From Apostichopus japonicus (taxonomy: Eukaryota; Echinodermata; Holothuroidea; Aspidochirotida; Stichopodidae), in assembly GCF_037975245.1 (NCBI RefSeq), contig NC_092578.1, positions 16,872,821 to 16,936,820 of the forward strand: DNA of 64,000 nucleotides, in the 5' to 3' direction. Shown here in pieces: positions 1-15,000 of this stretch (position 1 is its first letter; every line of letters begins with the position of its first letter). Below the pieces are notes generated by a model. It was given only the letters and a program-made list of their open reading frames with translations, had not been told where the DNA came from and did no database searches. The translations under genes were made by a program, and so were the position numbers.

Positions 1-151
1 GATGTTGATGATGATGATGATGATGATAATATTGATGATATAGATGATGATGATGATGATGACGATGATGATGATGATATTGATAATGATGATGATAATA
101 TTGATGATATAGATGATGATAATGATGATGATGATGATGATGATGATGATA

Positions 152-183
<32 letters not shown>

Positions 184-501
184 AATGATGATAATGATAA
201 TATTGATGATATAGATGATGATGATGATGACGATGATGATAATGATATTGATAATGATGATGATAATATTGATGATATAGATGATGATAATGATGATGAT
301 GATGATGTTGATGATGATGATGATGATGAGGATGACGATGATGATGATGATGATGATATTGATAATGATGATGATAATATTGATGATATAGATGATGATA
401 ATGATGATGATGATGATGATAATGATGATGATGATGATGATGATGATAATGATGATGATGATGATGATATTGATAATGATGATGATAACATTGATGATAT
501 A

Positions 502-587
<86 letters not shown>

Positions 588-759
588 CGATGATGATGAT
601 GATGATATTGATAATAATGATGATAATATTGATGATATAGATGATGATAATGATGTTGATGATGATGATGATGATAAGATGATGATGATGATGAGGATGA
701 CGATGATGATGATGATATTGATAATGATGATGATAATATTGATGATATAGATGATGATA

Positions 760-857
<98 letters not shown>

Positions 858-890
858 AATGATTATGATGATGATGATAATACAAATACT
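1..890. repeat. (GAT)n array with a recurring interrupted unit
   Basis: Almost pure GAT triplets, broken again and again by the same variant segment around AATATTGATGATATAGATGA (near 26, 96, 201, 266, 376, 486, 627 and 735). That indicates expansion of a larger unit, not only of the triplet. It continues beyond base 1. Long Met or Asp runs read from it are not genes. Confidence 0.95.
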
Positions 891-1095
891 TCTAGGAACG
901 ATACACTGCAAACACAATCAGTCGATACTAACCCCTTATAATTTTCGTTAAATGATCTTTGAACAGATTTTCATTAGAACTTTCTCACTGATTTGCACCT
1001 ACTCAAATCGAGTCCACAGATCTACACCGATAGTGGAATTGACTCGCATTAAACACAGAATGACTCACCATTCACAATATTACTGGTTTTATAAG

Positions 1096-1459
1096 GTGCC
1101 GTGAAAAAAATTAAGATTTTTTCCCCTGCAATTTTGCTTCAAGTTATCGTTTCTGCTACAAAATGTTGAAAAGATGATATTCTGATGCGAGAGTATTATA
1201 TTTCTATTTTATTTGAATAAATGTTGAAAAGGTGATGCATATTGAATGATTAATTTAAGATGTCTGCTGCCTATCGTTCAATTGATGACATTTGATAAAA
1301 TAATCATTTTGTCATCTTACAGCAAAATATTGAATTCCTCACTTCAAGGATTCTTTGTTGTAAAATTGTCAACATGTATATGTATTATTTGAACAATTCA
1401 TCATTTTCTTGAAATAATGTATTCCCAGAAAGATCTTAATATTTTGACAGCACCTTAAC
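1096..1459. mobile_element. inverted-repeat element (MITE-like), family AAGGTGCYGT
   Basis: The left end AAGGTGCCGTGAAAAAAATT and the reverse complement of the right end (AAGGTGCTGTCAAAATATT) match, with AAGAT and a T run following in both. The interior is AT-rich without an ORF. No clear target duplication. A related end recurs at 41430-41517. Confidence 0.6.
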
Positions 1460-1510
1460 CTTTCAAATACTAAACCAATGATGAGCTTTTTTGTTTTTGT
1501 TTTGTCTTAC

Positions 1511-1658
1511 TGATTTGGTGGTACGAAATGACAGGAATTTGGCCTCATCTGGTAAAAGGGCATACAGATGAGCACCAAAGGCCTCATCAGCGGTATTCCT
1601 CACGGTAACCGTCAAGACCACCTCGGTATCATCGCCAAAAAATAAAATAGGTTGATCG
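1511..1658 (-). CDS. integrin alpha exon 20: calf-1
   Basis: Residues 604-653, with LFFGDDTEVVLTVTVRNTAD and the typical calf-1 strand HLYALLPDEAKFLSF. The acceptor is cattttcag and the donor TCA/GTAAGA, phase 0. This is the last exon in the window; the next one (expected cysteine pair and GNPM-like segment) was not found between 1 and 1510, so it lies outside. Confidence 0.92.
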
Positions 1659-2089
1659 CTGAAAATGAAAATCAAGGTAAAAGCTATGAGTACCTGCTAA
1701 AAGAAGAAATATAACCGACAACCATCAGTAACTTAGATGAAAGCGATGTGTATGATGAATATTCGGTCCCCTCCCCCTTCCTTCCCTCCCTCTCCTCTCC
1801 CAACAGCTAAGGAAAAATTGTATCACTTAATGAGACATCCCGGAAATGTGTGAATGTTCTCTCTCATACTGAAGTTGATCAAGTCTAAAACTTGATCAGT
1901 GCAACAACGCCACGTGGGATGAGGTGGGATGGGGTGGGTGGGTGGGTGGGGTAGTGGGTGGTTATATGGTGTAATGACATGGGAGTGTAACATCCCCTTT
2001 CCAATCTCACACACAACTTCAAAAGTAGTTATTGGCACAACCTTGCAGTTAGACCTAATTATAGAAAGTATATATATATTTTTTATCTA

Positions 2090-2150
<61 letters not shown>

Positions 2151-5100
2151 AGACAAGCTGTAAAATACCTTTTCACGGATGTTATCAAATTTGGTGAGCA
2201 TGCAGGATTGAGACAGTCGAAGAATATAGGAATCTAGAGGCGAAAAAGGCAATATCGATTAATTGATGGAATGATCAAATTTGATGTAGTTGACCGTCCT
2301 AACGTGTGCATTTCAATGGTACACCATAAATATATTAATGCTTTACAAATTCGAAAAACTCCTTCCCTTAATATTTTATATATTTTTCCTAACTTATTTT
2401 ACACGATGGTTTCCATTCATGCGGTATCATCGATTCAAACAGAAACCTGTGCCCACGTTCAAATTCTAGCGTTCTAGTGTTCCTTTGTGTACATACTTAT
2501 TTTGTAATTCTATTTTCGAATTAATATATTTAATATATTTTATATATAACTAGACAGTCAGTAATTCTACAATGCTTACCTGCGCATCTTTGCTCTTGGT
2601 GTAGACGTCAAGAACATGGGGTATTTCCCCCGGAGGTAAATTGTCAATATCCTGCACGACCTCACTGCTAACACTGATTGTGATCGGTGAAACTTTATCT
2701 ACAAGTTGATCCTGTGGTCATAAGAATTAGTTCAGAGTAATTCAATATATATACTGTTGTTAATTATCATTAACATATTAAAAAATGAAGAACAATATAT
2801 TCATTATCAAAGATCAAAGGGTGTGTATGTGTGGGGGGGGGGGGGTGCAATATCACTTTTGTAATGGATCGATATTGGCGGACTCAGGTGCCAAATTATG
2901 TTATATATTTTATTTCATAGAATAATGCAGGATCATGCATAGAATATATATACATCGCAAATCAAAGTTTTAAAATTAATTCTTGAAGCAATATAAGAAG
3001 ACAGCTTACCTTTAGAAAAGCATTAAAGCTCTCACATTTGAGTGTAGTAGCTTTGCGAAATCTGGTGTCATTATACCGAAGCACCCGCATACTCGTTGAG
3101 GCGTCAGTGTAAAACTCCGCCCTCGATATCTGCTTCTCAGCTTCCATTGTCAATATGATATTAAACACTGCAAGTTATAAGCAAAATATTAATTAAAATT
3201 AATTATTAATTATTATTAATATAAATTTCTTAATGAATATTAAAAAAAAACAGATATGAAAGTCAAATGTAAAGAGACGGGATTCTTTGTGTGTGTAGAA
3301 TTCGAGTCCATATAGTCTTATTCGTATCCGAGTACTCATGACTTTGTACTCTTAATCAGTTTTAAGTTCCGTTTAAGTTTAACTCTCTTATATCTTCATG
3401 TATAGGTGTTAGAGACTGATCTTAACATATTACAAATTTTACAAAATTGATGATGACATTGTTATTACATAACTTGGTATTTACGTAAAAGGGAAAAATG
3501 GAATAAGAGAAAGAAAAAGAAAATGAAAAACCCAGAAATGAAACCAGAAAATAAAACAAGTGTGAAGGAGGACAACGTCATGTCACTCGTGGCATGGCTT
3601 TGTATTCAGTATTCGTACTCACACTTCGGACCCTATACGCTCGTGCCCGGGTCACTTTATTCCACGAACGCATGTACGTCAAAAGATGTGTATGTAGGTA
3701 AATATTGGTAAGTATAGGTCCATGTAGGTAGGTAAAGGTACATATAGGTAAGTACAGGTAAATATAGGTAAGTATAGGTACATATATGTAAGTATAGGCA
3801 CATACAGGTATAAGTATAGGTACATATAGGTAAGTATAGGTACATATAGGTAAGTATAGGTACATATAGTTATAAATATACGTATACGCATAGGTAAGTA
3901 TATAAGTACATATAGGTAAGTATAGGTACACATAGGTATAAGTATAGGTACATATAGGTATAAGTATAGGTAAATATAGGTATAAGTATAGGTACATATA
4001 GGTAAGTATAGGTACATATAGGTAAGTATAGGTTCATGTAGGTAAGTATAGGCACATACAGGTATAAGTATAGGTACATACAGGTACAAGTATAGGTACA
4101 TACAGGTAAGTATTGGTACATATAGGTAAGTATAGGTACATATAGTTATAAATATACGTATACGCATAGGTAAGTATATAAGTACATATAGGTAAGTATA
4201 GGTACACATAGGTATAAGTATAGGTACATATAGGTATAAGTATAGGTAAATATAGGTATAAGTATAGGTACATATAGGTAAGTATAGGTACATATAGGTA
4301 AGTATAGGTACACATAGGTATAAGTATGGGTACATATAGGTATAAGTATAGGTAAATATAGGTATAAGTATAGGTACATATAGTTATAAATATACGTACG
4401 CATAGGTAAGTATATAAGTACATATAGGTAAGTATAGGTACACATAGGTATAAGTATAGGTACATATAGGTATAAGTATAGGTACATATAGGTAAGTATA
4501 GGTACATATAGGTAAGTAAAGGTACATATAGGTTAACATGTGCAAATATACTCCTATCCCCAGCGGGTTGTTCATGGTTTTAATTCAACAAGGGAATAAA
4601 GCCAGTCATGAATTTTTCTCTCCGTTTTGCTATAATTTCATTCCCTAGTTCTGCTGCGATAGTTTCATACTGTATGTCTTCATTTATCTTATCCATGCAG
4701 CCAAAGTACCACTTAGTCTCTGGCAAAATTCAACCCAAAATGTAAAGTTTCCTAATTAACATAGCTTGAACGATGATACTTGCCATAAGAATCCTTGGTA
4801 CCTAGTCCAGTATAATTCATGCAAACCTGGCCTCCAAACCTATAATTAAATATAAAAAATAAATCATTTATTTTGTAGTTAGAAACTTTGAAGATTACAA
4901 GTATCAATACTTCAACAAGTATACTGGCAATTCATGTAGTTGCAGAAGTACTAAACTTGGATGGGGTAATAATCGTTGGGTGGATAGTGGGTTGATAGTT
5001 CGATGAAGTGTGGCAAGTAATATGAACATCTGAAAAAACGTTACCAGGAATCAGAAGAATTTGTGGCGCCCAAGCCGTTGTCTCCCCCCCCCCCACTCTC

Positions 5101-5920
5101 TTCCCACTGGTTAGACTACTACACAGGGGGTACAATACCAATTAATATGCCCTGATATCAGTTATTACTTACCCACTGACTAATCTGCCTCCCCAAACTA
5201 CGTTTCGACCAGTCAAGTTAACTCTTACTGAATCAAATGTCACTGTGATGAATGGTCGAATCACTGGCTTTGTCCTGTATGATGACAATGTGATGGAAAG
5301 AAGGAAAGGAGATAGACTAATAGCACCCAAAAAATCGTCCGAAAAGTGATTGCTGTAATTAATTAATATTATATCTCAAAGACTAAACCAACATTGCATT
5401 CTGTGTTAACATTATCACAAAATGTGTTCTAGTGAATGTGCTGCCCGGCAAATGAATCCACCCAATGTCTTATATGACGACCCTCCCCGCCCCCCCCCCC
5501 CCCACCCCGCATCACGAGCATTACAGGAGCAGTCCGCAGTTTTCGCATCGCAACTGATCATCAAAATTAGCAAAACGAATCCACAATTAATTTGATTAGA
5601 TTGCTGTCGGTTCTGGGAAGTCTACAAGACGTTCCACTGTAGGGTAAGTCATTAAATTTTCTATTTATTAATTCAAAATATCATTTTTGATTGATTTAAT
5701 ACACTTTGAATGAAATAGCGATAATTTAGTACCTAAAAAATGTGAAAAAGAACTACAAGGGTTACTATATAAAATAATTAAAAAAACAATAATAGGATTT
5801 AAAGATATGTTTTAAATGAATAAGAGATATACTGGAATAAACTAGAGATACGTGCAATTAATTAAAGTTATATTTTAATTAAATTAAAATAGCGTTTAAA
5901 TGTTTGACCATGTCTTTTTA

Positions 5921-5954
<34 letters not shown>

Positions 5955-8900
5955 TTAGAATACAAACCAGAATGACTTAAAATATACGGCTGTTCCTATA
6001 TTCATGTGATTGCTAAGCGTCGTAAAATAATTGCTTTAAATCCAAGATGATTGTTATGGACTACACTCAAGGTGGAGTGTATTGGTACTGGTTTTAATGA
6101 GTTTATCAAATCATGATACGATATAGGGCTTGACCTGCGGATCCCTTTGTCCGCACGGACCCCCCCCCCCGCCAACAGTTACACTGAACCTGTAAGGGTG
6201 CTCGGACCTCAGGGTTAGAAAGATTCATCGGGTAGACTACACCTTCAATGAACTTATAAGTCGTCGATTTCATGTAAATCTCTATTAATAAAGTAAACAT
6301 AAATAATCACCTAATTAAAACGACAGTATCTGATTGGTAGGATCCAACCAATAAATCTGCAGAAAAATAAAATAAAAATAAAAAAGGAAAAGGAAAATAG
6401 AAAAGAATAAAGCTATGAATATTTAAACATACTCTGAATAAATGTTTAAACATACTCTGCATGAATATTTAATCATGAATATGTTTGTAATTGATAAGTG
6501 ATGGTGTAGCCATGGGAAGGGTGGGTGATTGGGGAGGTGGGGGGGGGGTCGGGAGGAGGGATGGGTGGAGGTAGCAGTATCCCAATCACTCAGAGGAATA
6601 GACAATATATAGTTTCATTGTAGTCTTTTTGTAAAATTGGGCTTTTAACCTTCAACGTAATCAAGTCAAACTATGTAAATAGTGAATAAAGATAAGAATA
6701 ATAGAAAAATGTTACATTTATATCTCACCTGGGTACAGATTTTTATCAGCGTCTCGGTTAGCAGACAAAGCAAAACCAAAGCGTTCCATAGGAACATCGA
6801 AGTCAGAAGGACGCAAAACCTGACAACAAAAGCAAACAATGGTTATTGTTATAGTGTGTTGTTATGTTTAAATATAACAATTGACATGATAACACCTCAA
6901 AATACCGAGAAAAAAAAAACAAAAGCAAACAATAGCTGTTGTTATAGTGTGTTGTTATGTTTAAATATAACAATTGACATGATAACACCTCAAAATACCG
7001 AGAAAAGAACAACAAAAGCAAACAATAGTTGTTGTTATAGTGTGTTGTTATGTTTAAATATAACAATTGAAAGATAATACCTCAAAATACCGAGATAAAA
7101 AACAAAAACAAAGTCGCTTTATAAAATATTATGATCCATGGGCATTACTAAATTTACTATATAGGAATGCATACAACGCTAAAATGTTTGTAATACCTAC
7201 AATTGAATATTCATGTGTTATAAGTACACACATCACATTATTAACCAATGAGAGTGCATGGGGTAGAGTTGGAGGACGTGTGTGTGTTGTGGGGGACGGG
7301 GTGGGGTAGTAGAGGAGCAAGGGGTAGGTAGGCAGGTGATACGTATTGATCCCATGAAATAGCAAGATTGTCATGTGACCGAAGATAGACACTATATTGG
7401 ATATACAGGAACATGAATGATAAACATTGGACAATATACACGCGGTGGTTTCCGAGAAGAAAGTTGCACACCTGGCAGAGAACATTTTCAATAACGGTAA
7501 TGCATATGTCGAATCGAAGTGCAAATATGTGCCGTCAAAATAATAAATCAATGGTAATTGAACATTGCATATCGACAACATTTAGAATGAGATTTTCTTA
7601 GGAAAGTTTATCAGAAGAAAAGACAAAAAACTTTGCATAAAGTGAACCTGAGATGGCATTGTTTTGATTTTGTCTCCTTTCCTTCCATTGTAGATATAAA
7701 CAGCACCGCTCTCTTCATACGGTGCACTGATTGCTAGATCTGTACGAAAACAATAGTAGAGGGGGAAAAAACAACAACAACAAATATTGATGATGTAGCC
7801 ATGGCAACGAAAGTATACTATGTGACATGTCATAAAAAAAATCCCCATAAAGTTCTCGTGGAATTGATGGTCTTGCGGGCTTCTAATAAATGCAGATTTA
7901 CGGCAATAGCTGAAAAACCATTGGACAGTGAAAGTGAAACTGTATCCGGGCCCTAAATGCTAAATACTCACCTCCGCCTCGCTAGGTCGGTAAAGCAATC
8001 TTCATCAATACATTTCAAGGTGTGACTTCGAATTACAGCCAAGAAATAAAATCGTTAAAACAAATTTTGGGGATTTTTCATTCCATGCAAATGATCTTGA
8101 TGTTTCACGGTGGTTGTGGTTGGAGGAGGGGGGAGGAGGGGGATGAAGAGGGTGGAGGGAGGAGGGGGATGAAGAGGGTGGAGGGAGGAGGGCAGGGGGA
8201 ATGGGAGGGAAGGGGGGAAGGGGAAGGGGAAGGGATTATAGGGGAGGAAAAAACAATAGAGTCAGTTGGGTAGCCGAAGCGGATAGGAGGCGGTTGGTTG
8301 TGGTCAATAAAGGTTTTAAATAAATTTGCACAACTCACATAAACAAGGAATTATCAATATATACTGCCTGACGTGCCTCACGAACCCCCCCCCCACCCAA
8401 CCCACCTAGAACCCACCAAGAACCCATCTCAGCCGAATTCTCACCATTTACTCCGTCGTCGTTAATATCTCCTAGGGCGCATACGACAAAACCGAAGCGC
8501 CCTCTTTCATATTGACCGGTGATCACTGTGTCCTCGACATCAAAGGTTCCCTTTAAGTGTAGGAGATAGTCACAGGGTCAATCAATAATATCATCAATAA
8601 TTTCGATTTAACAAACTTATTAAAAACATCTATTGTTCCTTATCCGACCTTATCCCTTCAGTCAATATCATTTGTCATTATATCATCACCTCGATACGAT
8701 ATACGTTATACCTTGCATATATAGATACGACTATAATATCCATATTTTTCCATTATCAATTATTCAGTCGTGCATGTGTCTATGTTCCTCATATATTGTT
8801 AAACTTACCAAACTGGTTTGATAGTATATATACACCTGACCAACATCAATTTGATTCGTCTCTCTATTCCAGTAATTAGAAGCTCCTACCACTAAATCGT

Positions 8901-9000
8901 CAAATCTAAGAAAGATGATGATGAAGAAGAAGAAAACCCCTTATAAAACACACTAATTCACACACCACAAACATGCTTCACTATTTTCATGGGCAGTATT

Positions 9001-9031
<31 letters not shown>

Positions 9032-12000
9032 TACGATCAATATAGAGAAACTAATTTGGGATAACTTATACAAGATCTGTCTTCAGTTCCTATACCCCGT
9101 TTCACAATACTGACGAGGAATCGGTTGCTCCACCAATGTCTTTATTGGAGGAAGGGAAACGGGGGAGGCGGGGGGGGGGGTGGAGGTTGAGGAGGCGGGA
9201 GAGAAGCAAAAGCGGAATAATATAAGGGTACAAAGGTTGTAAAGAAATAAATCCTGCCAATATGTTCCTCGATACATTAACTATCATGAAGGCAAACTAA
9301 ATAGTTTACAGATACAGATATTAAGAGAGATAAAGGACGGGACTAATTTTTGTTGGGAATCGGTGTAAATATATGTAATAAAAATATGTAAATATGAAGC
9401 TTTAATTTGAGTGAATCGTTATCTAGGGGTGTGCGGGCGACCTTCTGGAATGTTCTAGATGTTGTAGGTTTGGTACGGGCCTATTGATTGTAATTAGATG
9501 CAAAGAATTTAAAAGTTATGTGCATGTAGTTGGTCAAGTGGATCTGAAAACTGCATTTGACAATTGGACTCGCACCAGGTCAACGTGCTAAACGCTACGT
9601 GTCGAAGGGTGTGTCAGGATTGTGGGAACAAGTGCATTGCATTTTGAGGATGTGTGCCCAGTGGCGTAGGAAGGTAATTTTGAGTGGGGGGGGCTGAAGA
9701 CTGATGGCCGGCCTGGGGAGGGGTCTAAGGGGAGGGGGTGTCCCCCTCCCCTTTGGAATTTTTTTGCATTTCCAGGTGGCCTCAGATGCAATTTGGTGCA
9801 ATATAGCACATTTCAACTCCCACTCCATTTTGTAAAGAATTTTGCATTTTCATCTGGCCTTAAATGCAATTTGGTGCTCCAAATGAGAATTTTTTCTCAT
9901 TTGGAAATGAAAAAGGGGTTTTCTGACTTGCGGAGCGGGGGGGGGGCGGAATGATACTTCCGCCCCCACATTTTTCACTGGGGGGGCTGGCGCCCCCCAG
10001 CCCCCCGGTTCCTACGCCCTTGTGTGTGCCTATATTGTGAGGCTTTGTGCTTCGTTGACATACTGTGTTTGGCCAACATTTAAGTGGTCCAGTATAGTTC
10101 CAAATTGTAAAAGTATCCTCGCCAAGTCTTAACCCGGTGCGGGAAATGTCACTATTACATGCACCATTGTGGGGGGGGGGGGCTGGTGGGGGTGGATGTG
10201 GAGGTCCTCCTTTTGACCTAATGTGAGTAACAAACGTGTATGCTATGTAATTATTACTTATAACTTAATTGTTAAATACTTTTGGTCAAGTAGTAGGCTC
10301 AGTTTGGTGCTGGCTCTAGCTTTATGTGTGTCCTTGGGTAACCCAACTGCTCCCTTTAAACTCACCCGTCGCCATTGAGATCACTGCCAACAACACTTCC
10401 GCCGTAGTGGCTACCCACTTGAGACCCGGCTATCTGTTTAATCAACACCAGATTTTTGTTGTAAATTCGGACCTTTATCAAGAAAGGATAACGGACAAAA
10501 ATAAATAAATAAATAAAACTCCCGTACTCACGTTTTGGCGACATATTCATGTTTCATCAATTTACTTTATCAACACATTTATAAAAAAACAAGCCTTTTG
10601 TGGTCTCATAAGTACTCCTATACTGAATGATATGTTGCATCAGTAAGGCTAACGGTCTCCTCGATCAGGCCTTTTATCCAAGAGGCAAGGTTTGTACGTA
10701 CTGTTAGCCCCATCTGTCAACATGCTCGGGCGTCTCAACAAGGCTGGCGTTTTCGCAAGACGTATTGTGATATCCCCGGGGTTGGATTAGTGTGAAGAAA
10801 TCGAATGTAATTTGTTTCTAAAATTGTTGATGGAGGAGAAAAAGTCTACACAGAATACTGCTATGGAAACTTTTGTTCAGTTTATATTACACTTTTTGGG
10901 TAAAAAACGTCACCTATGAAAGAACATGGGCTTCCCAAAATGATCCACCATTTAACCCGAGTCCCCTTGCACTGCGACTTTAACCTTGTGACAGTATTAA
11001 GTCATGCGACGATAATGGACATCGTAATTGATATTTGTGCTAACTTAGCATGTAACTTCTGTACAGCCATGTTTCTTGGCGAGCGGAGTGACACTTTTAA
11101 ACACCACCAGCCAGTATAACCTATTACAAGCATAAGAGACACCACTCATTTGTTCTCTGATGATCATGATCCTCTTACCATACCAAGAAGCACATTTCCC
11201 CTTGGAACGCCGGTTATTATGTCCATGTCGCCGCTTTCGCTGAAATTACCGAATGCCACAGAGTAACCTGTGAAGGAACAAAAAGCAAACCAAGTGAAGT
11301 TGAATCTATAGGTCTTCGTGATTTAAGATGGAGATGTATTTGGTTGTGTTAAAACGGTAAATCCTTTCAAATTACCACAATCAAGTAGTTCCGAAGGGAC
11401 ACGTGATACTCACCTGACTTGACATCGTCATGGTCATACGATGTAATGGGGGGAGGGGGGGGGTGGGGTTGAGTCTGTTGAGAGTGGATCAAGCTGTTTG
11501 GATTTCGTGCTCAGGTTCTATCTTTGGTGACATATACATGATACATTAGAGACTTCCTATACTTCAGACTCACACACACACAAACACGCACATACTGTCA
11601 CATACACCAAAGACCGATCTCAGCAAATGATACCATATATATATATATTTCTTTTTTGGGGGGGGGGGGTGGGGGGGGGTGCAGAAATTCACCAGTTTAA
11701 AATGAAATTCACAGCAAATTTAGGCTGCAGATGGGCTTCAATTTTTTGTTTTACATAAGTCGACAGAAGGGGAGAGGGAGTCATCCCTCAGATGACCTGA
11801 TAATAATATTGAAAAATTTTAAAACACCGAACAAGTTTTTAGTCCTTAAAACGTTTACCTCCTCTCACTTAAAGCACCATCTTATCACCTGGCCTTTTCT
11901 CACTTAATTCTGACTTACCTTGATAATTTCCATCAGCGTTACTGGCTTCTTCTTCGGAGTTTATATAATTACCATTGTCGTTCAAAGTAAAAATGGACCC

Positions 12001-15000
12001 TTCGTAAAAGAAGAAAGAAAAAAGCAAAATTACAAGACATTTGAGCAACGGATCCAACATGCGGAATTTGGAATCGTAACCAATGTATTTGCGACCTGGG
12101 AGAAGTATCAGCAAAACGTTTATCGAAGCTTTAGGGAGAAACAGACCTCAGTTAAAACTTCCCAATTAAAGGAATCTTTCAAAAGATAAAATCATGTTCC
12201 CACACCCCTCCCATTAAAAAAAACTAAAAACAAGATACAGGTTGTGTAGTTATATATAATCGCTCATTACCTTGTGCTGCATAGCTACCTGGTCCTCCAA
12301 TAACCAAATCGTCCTGTAAGAGATGCACAAGTTTATATTTCATGTTATTGCCTCCGTGTGTCACCTGTTAATTGCTGACGAGGGTCAATTTACTATGGAA
12401 GTGGGGAATGTAGTGGGGGACAAAATGTATTTAATGGAACAGTTTAATTGTCATATACCATAAGACTTCTGGAAGGTGGGTGGATGCCCCATTCCTCAAC
12501 AACCGCTCACCATTCACTTCCCACCCCTTCACTCCCACGTCGCCTAAATCAACCTGATGTCACTGCAACAGTTGACGATTGTGCCACATTAAAGCTTTCA
12601 GTTTGAATTGTGCCGGAACTTTGCATTAATGCGACCATGCCACGTAATATGTACCCCCAAACGAAAATACTGGGTGAGGCCCCTCGATCTAATTATATTG
12701 ATTATCTGTGGAAAACAAATAAACGAACAAGCAATAACATAAATACATCATGTGATTATAGGCCTATACCCACTCGTTCGTTGTGCGTTCTTGGTGGAGC
12801 TAAACTTATAAAATCATGCTTTAATCCGTTCTTTCATTCCTGGTTTTAGAGTCGAGTTTGTTCAGTTTGGTAGCGATAAACCGTTTTTCAAAACATAACT
12901 TATGATGCATCGACGTTTAATGTGTGTAGATATGACTGCATTTGGAAAAGTGTCATTCTAACCCACCCAACCCCACTACCAACCACCCGCCCAACCACCC
13001 CAGTATCGATGGAAAGGTAGAAAATGATATTAAAACATCTTACGCCTGTTTGTTCTGCACTAATTCCGGCCAAGCAATGAGTCAGACTACTGAATGGTGA
13101 CCTAACATCTGCAGTTTAGCCAGGTATAACAAGAGAGATGTAGAGAGAGAGAGAGATAGGGAGGGAAAATACGAAAATGTTAATAGATGTATGTTTATTA
13201 TGCATGTAGATGCAATTATTAGGTATAGCAGATTCTTGCAACAATATTAGTGGCGACGGAAGAGAGTTCAATCTGAGGGGGTGGGGTGGGGGGGTGGGGT
13301 GGGGGTGTGGGAGGGACACTCAAGATTCGAGGGGCAGTGGGACCTGTGATTTGATTAATCAAACCTCAAAATCACCTCAAATCTTGCTAACAAAAGTTTA
13401 TCTCCTGTGCATTCTGTAGTAATACAAATTTCAGTATTTGAATGTGTTTCAACCAAATAGTACTTCTTCAATTTCACACATACACACAGGGAACTTTTAA
13501 TCACAAAACTGGAAAAAGGATTACTTTTCATGGAGAAAAGACAGGGCATTCCGAACAATTTTGAAGTTCCCCCCACAAACCTGCGTGGGAGGGGGAGGGG
13601 AGACAAAACGCTGTTCCCGTCTCTTGCCCGGCCATACTGCACTGCCCCAGAACAGTTTGTGAAAGACTTGTAAATAAACCTCCTTTAACAGCTTCATAAA
13701 TAGAGACCACTAGTGGAAGATATATGAAGCTTGATCCAGCTTGTAGCATATTCGATAACGTTTAGCTTTTATTCTGTCATTTTTTGTACTAGAGCATCAG
13801 TATTCAAAAATCTTCATACGAGCACGTTTCTCATCATAAAGGTTTACAAAGTTTGTAGAGTGTTTAAACGGAAGTTGTGTAGTGGGGTGTAGGGGATGAG
13901 TGTAGGGAGTAGGGATAGGTTTATAGATCTAACGTGCTCAGAAATATTAGATATTAGAAATGTTTAGATATATTTCTCTTGCAATATATGATACATATAT
14001 AGGGGAGGGATGACCACGCGAGAGGGAGTTGGGTTACTGGGGTTGCTAGCCAAACGACACATAATTTGGCAGGGGACGTTGATATCATCAGCTTACCAGC
14101 AGTCGGTTTACAGGGAGCGACATCGTTCTTGTTTGCGAAATTGTTAGTATAGAAAGTACATTTGCCACTAGGGTGGACCCCCGAAACTGCACGCAACTCT
14201 TTAGAAAACGGTGCACATGTCTGTGTGCCAAAAAAAGAAAAGAAAACAGGAGTACGGCATTATATACGTTTTTAATATAGCCATGTCTACAAACCAGAAG
14301 AAAGAAATCACTGTACGATCTATTGCGTCCTTTTGTGGGACTCATGAGGCAGTTGAATTTGTGTGCAGGGGAATAAAATATTGTTGACTCTTTTGGCGTT
14401 CCATAGAAACAGGACACACCCACACACTGAGATTCGAGAAAGGTTTCTTTGGCATTGAACAGGTAATAAAAGGCAGAATAATATAGAAGTGAACTTAGAT
14501 ATTTCGTTTTGTTTATAACTTCACGTATAAACACATAGATTCAACATCACATAAAATTGTAGTTACAGAAATGATATATACATGAGGTGAAAGGAAGTGC
14601 ACAGAAACCCGGATGTGCAACTCCCTTTTACCATACACAAAAGAAACATCGAAAATATGAACTACTACGAAGACTAGCAGAAAAGTAGAAAAATGTAAAA
14701 CACCCCAACCACCCGTTAAACCCCCTCCCCTTCCCAACCTATGATAAATTTCACAGCAAGTTGATATATAAAGAGACATGTATAACAATTACGTTCTAAA
14801 AGATACTTTTTAAGAAAAAGTCGCCTAGGACAGAACCTGGGCACGAAAACCAAACTACCGAACGACTGATCCGCTCCCAACCCCAGTCCCCTTGCATCGA
14901 GACTGTGACTGTGTGATCATGGTCGGGTGTGCATCACCATTCCCCTCGAAAGGGAACAGATACTACATATGATCTTAGCCAAAAGGCCGAGAAGATCAAT

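Noticed and set aside
3578-4575. Minus-strand frames of up to 218 codons rich in Tyr, Leu, Pro and Thr
   Set aside because: Products of the GGTA minisatellite; several overlapping frames are open at once and none has splice or domain support.
4570-4730. A minus-strand frame ending in RREKFMTGFIPLLN, first considered as a retrotransposon remnant
   Set aside because: I could not tie it to a known domain, and it lies in an integrin intron without splice sites.
4930-5041. A minus-strand segment after a strong acceptor (gttttttcag) considered as an integrin thigh exon
   Set aside because: No donor in the needed phase before a stop, and no match to the thigh sequence; the 38-base exon at 4802-4839 fits phase and homology instead.
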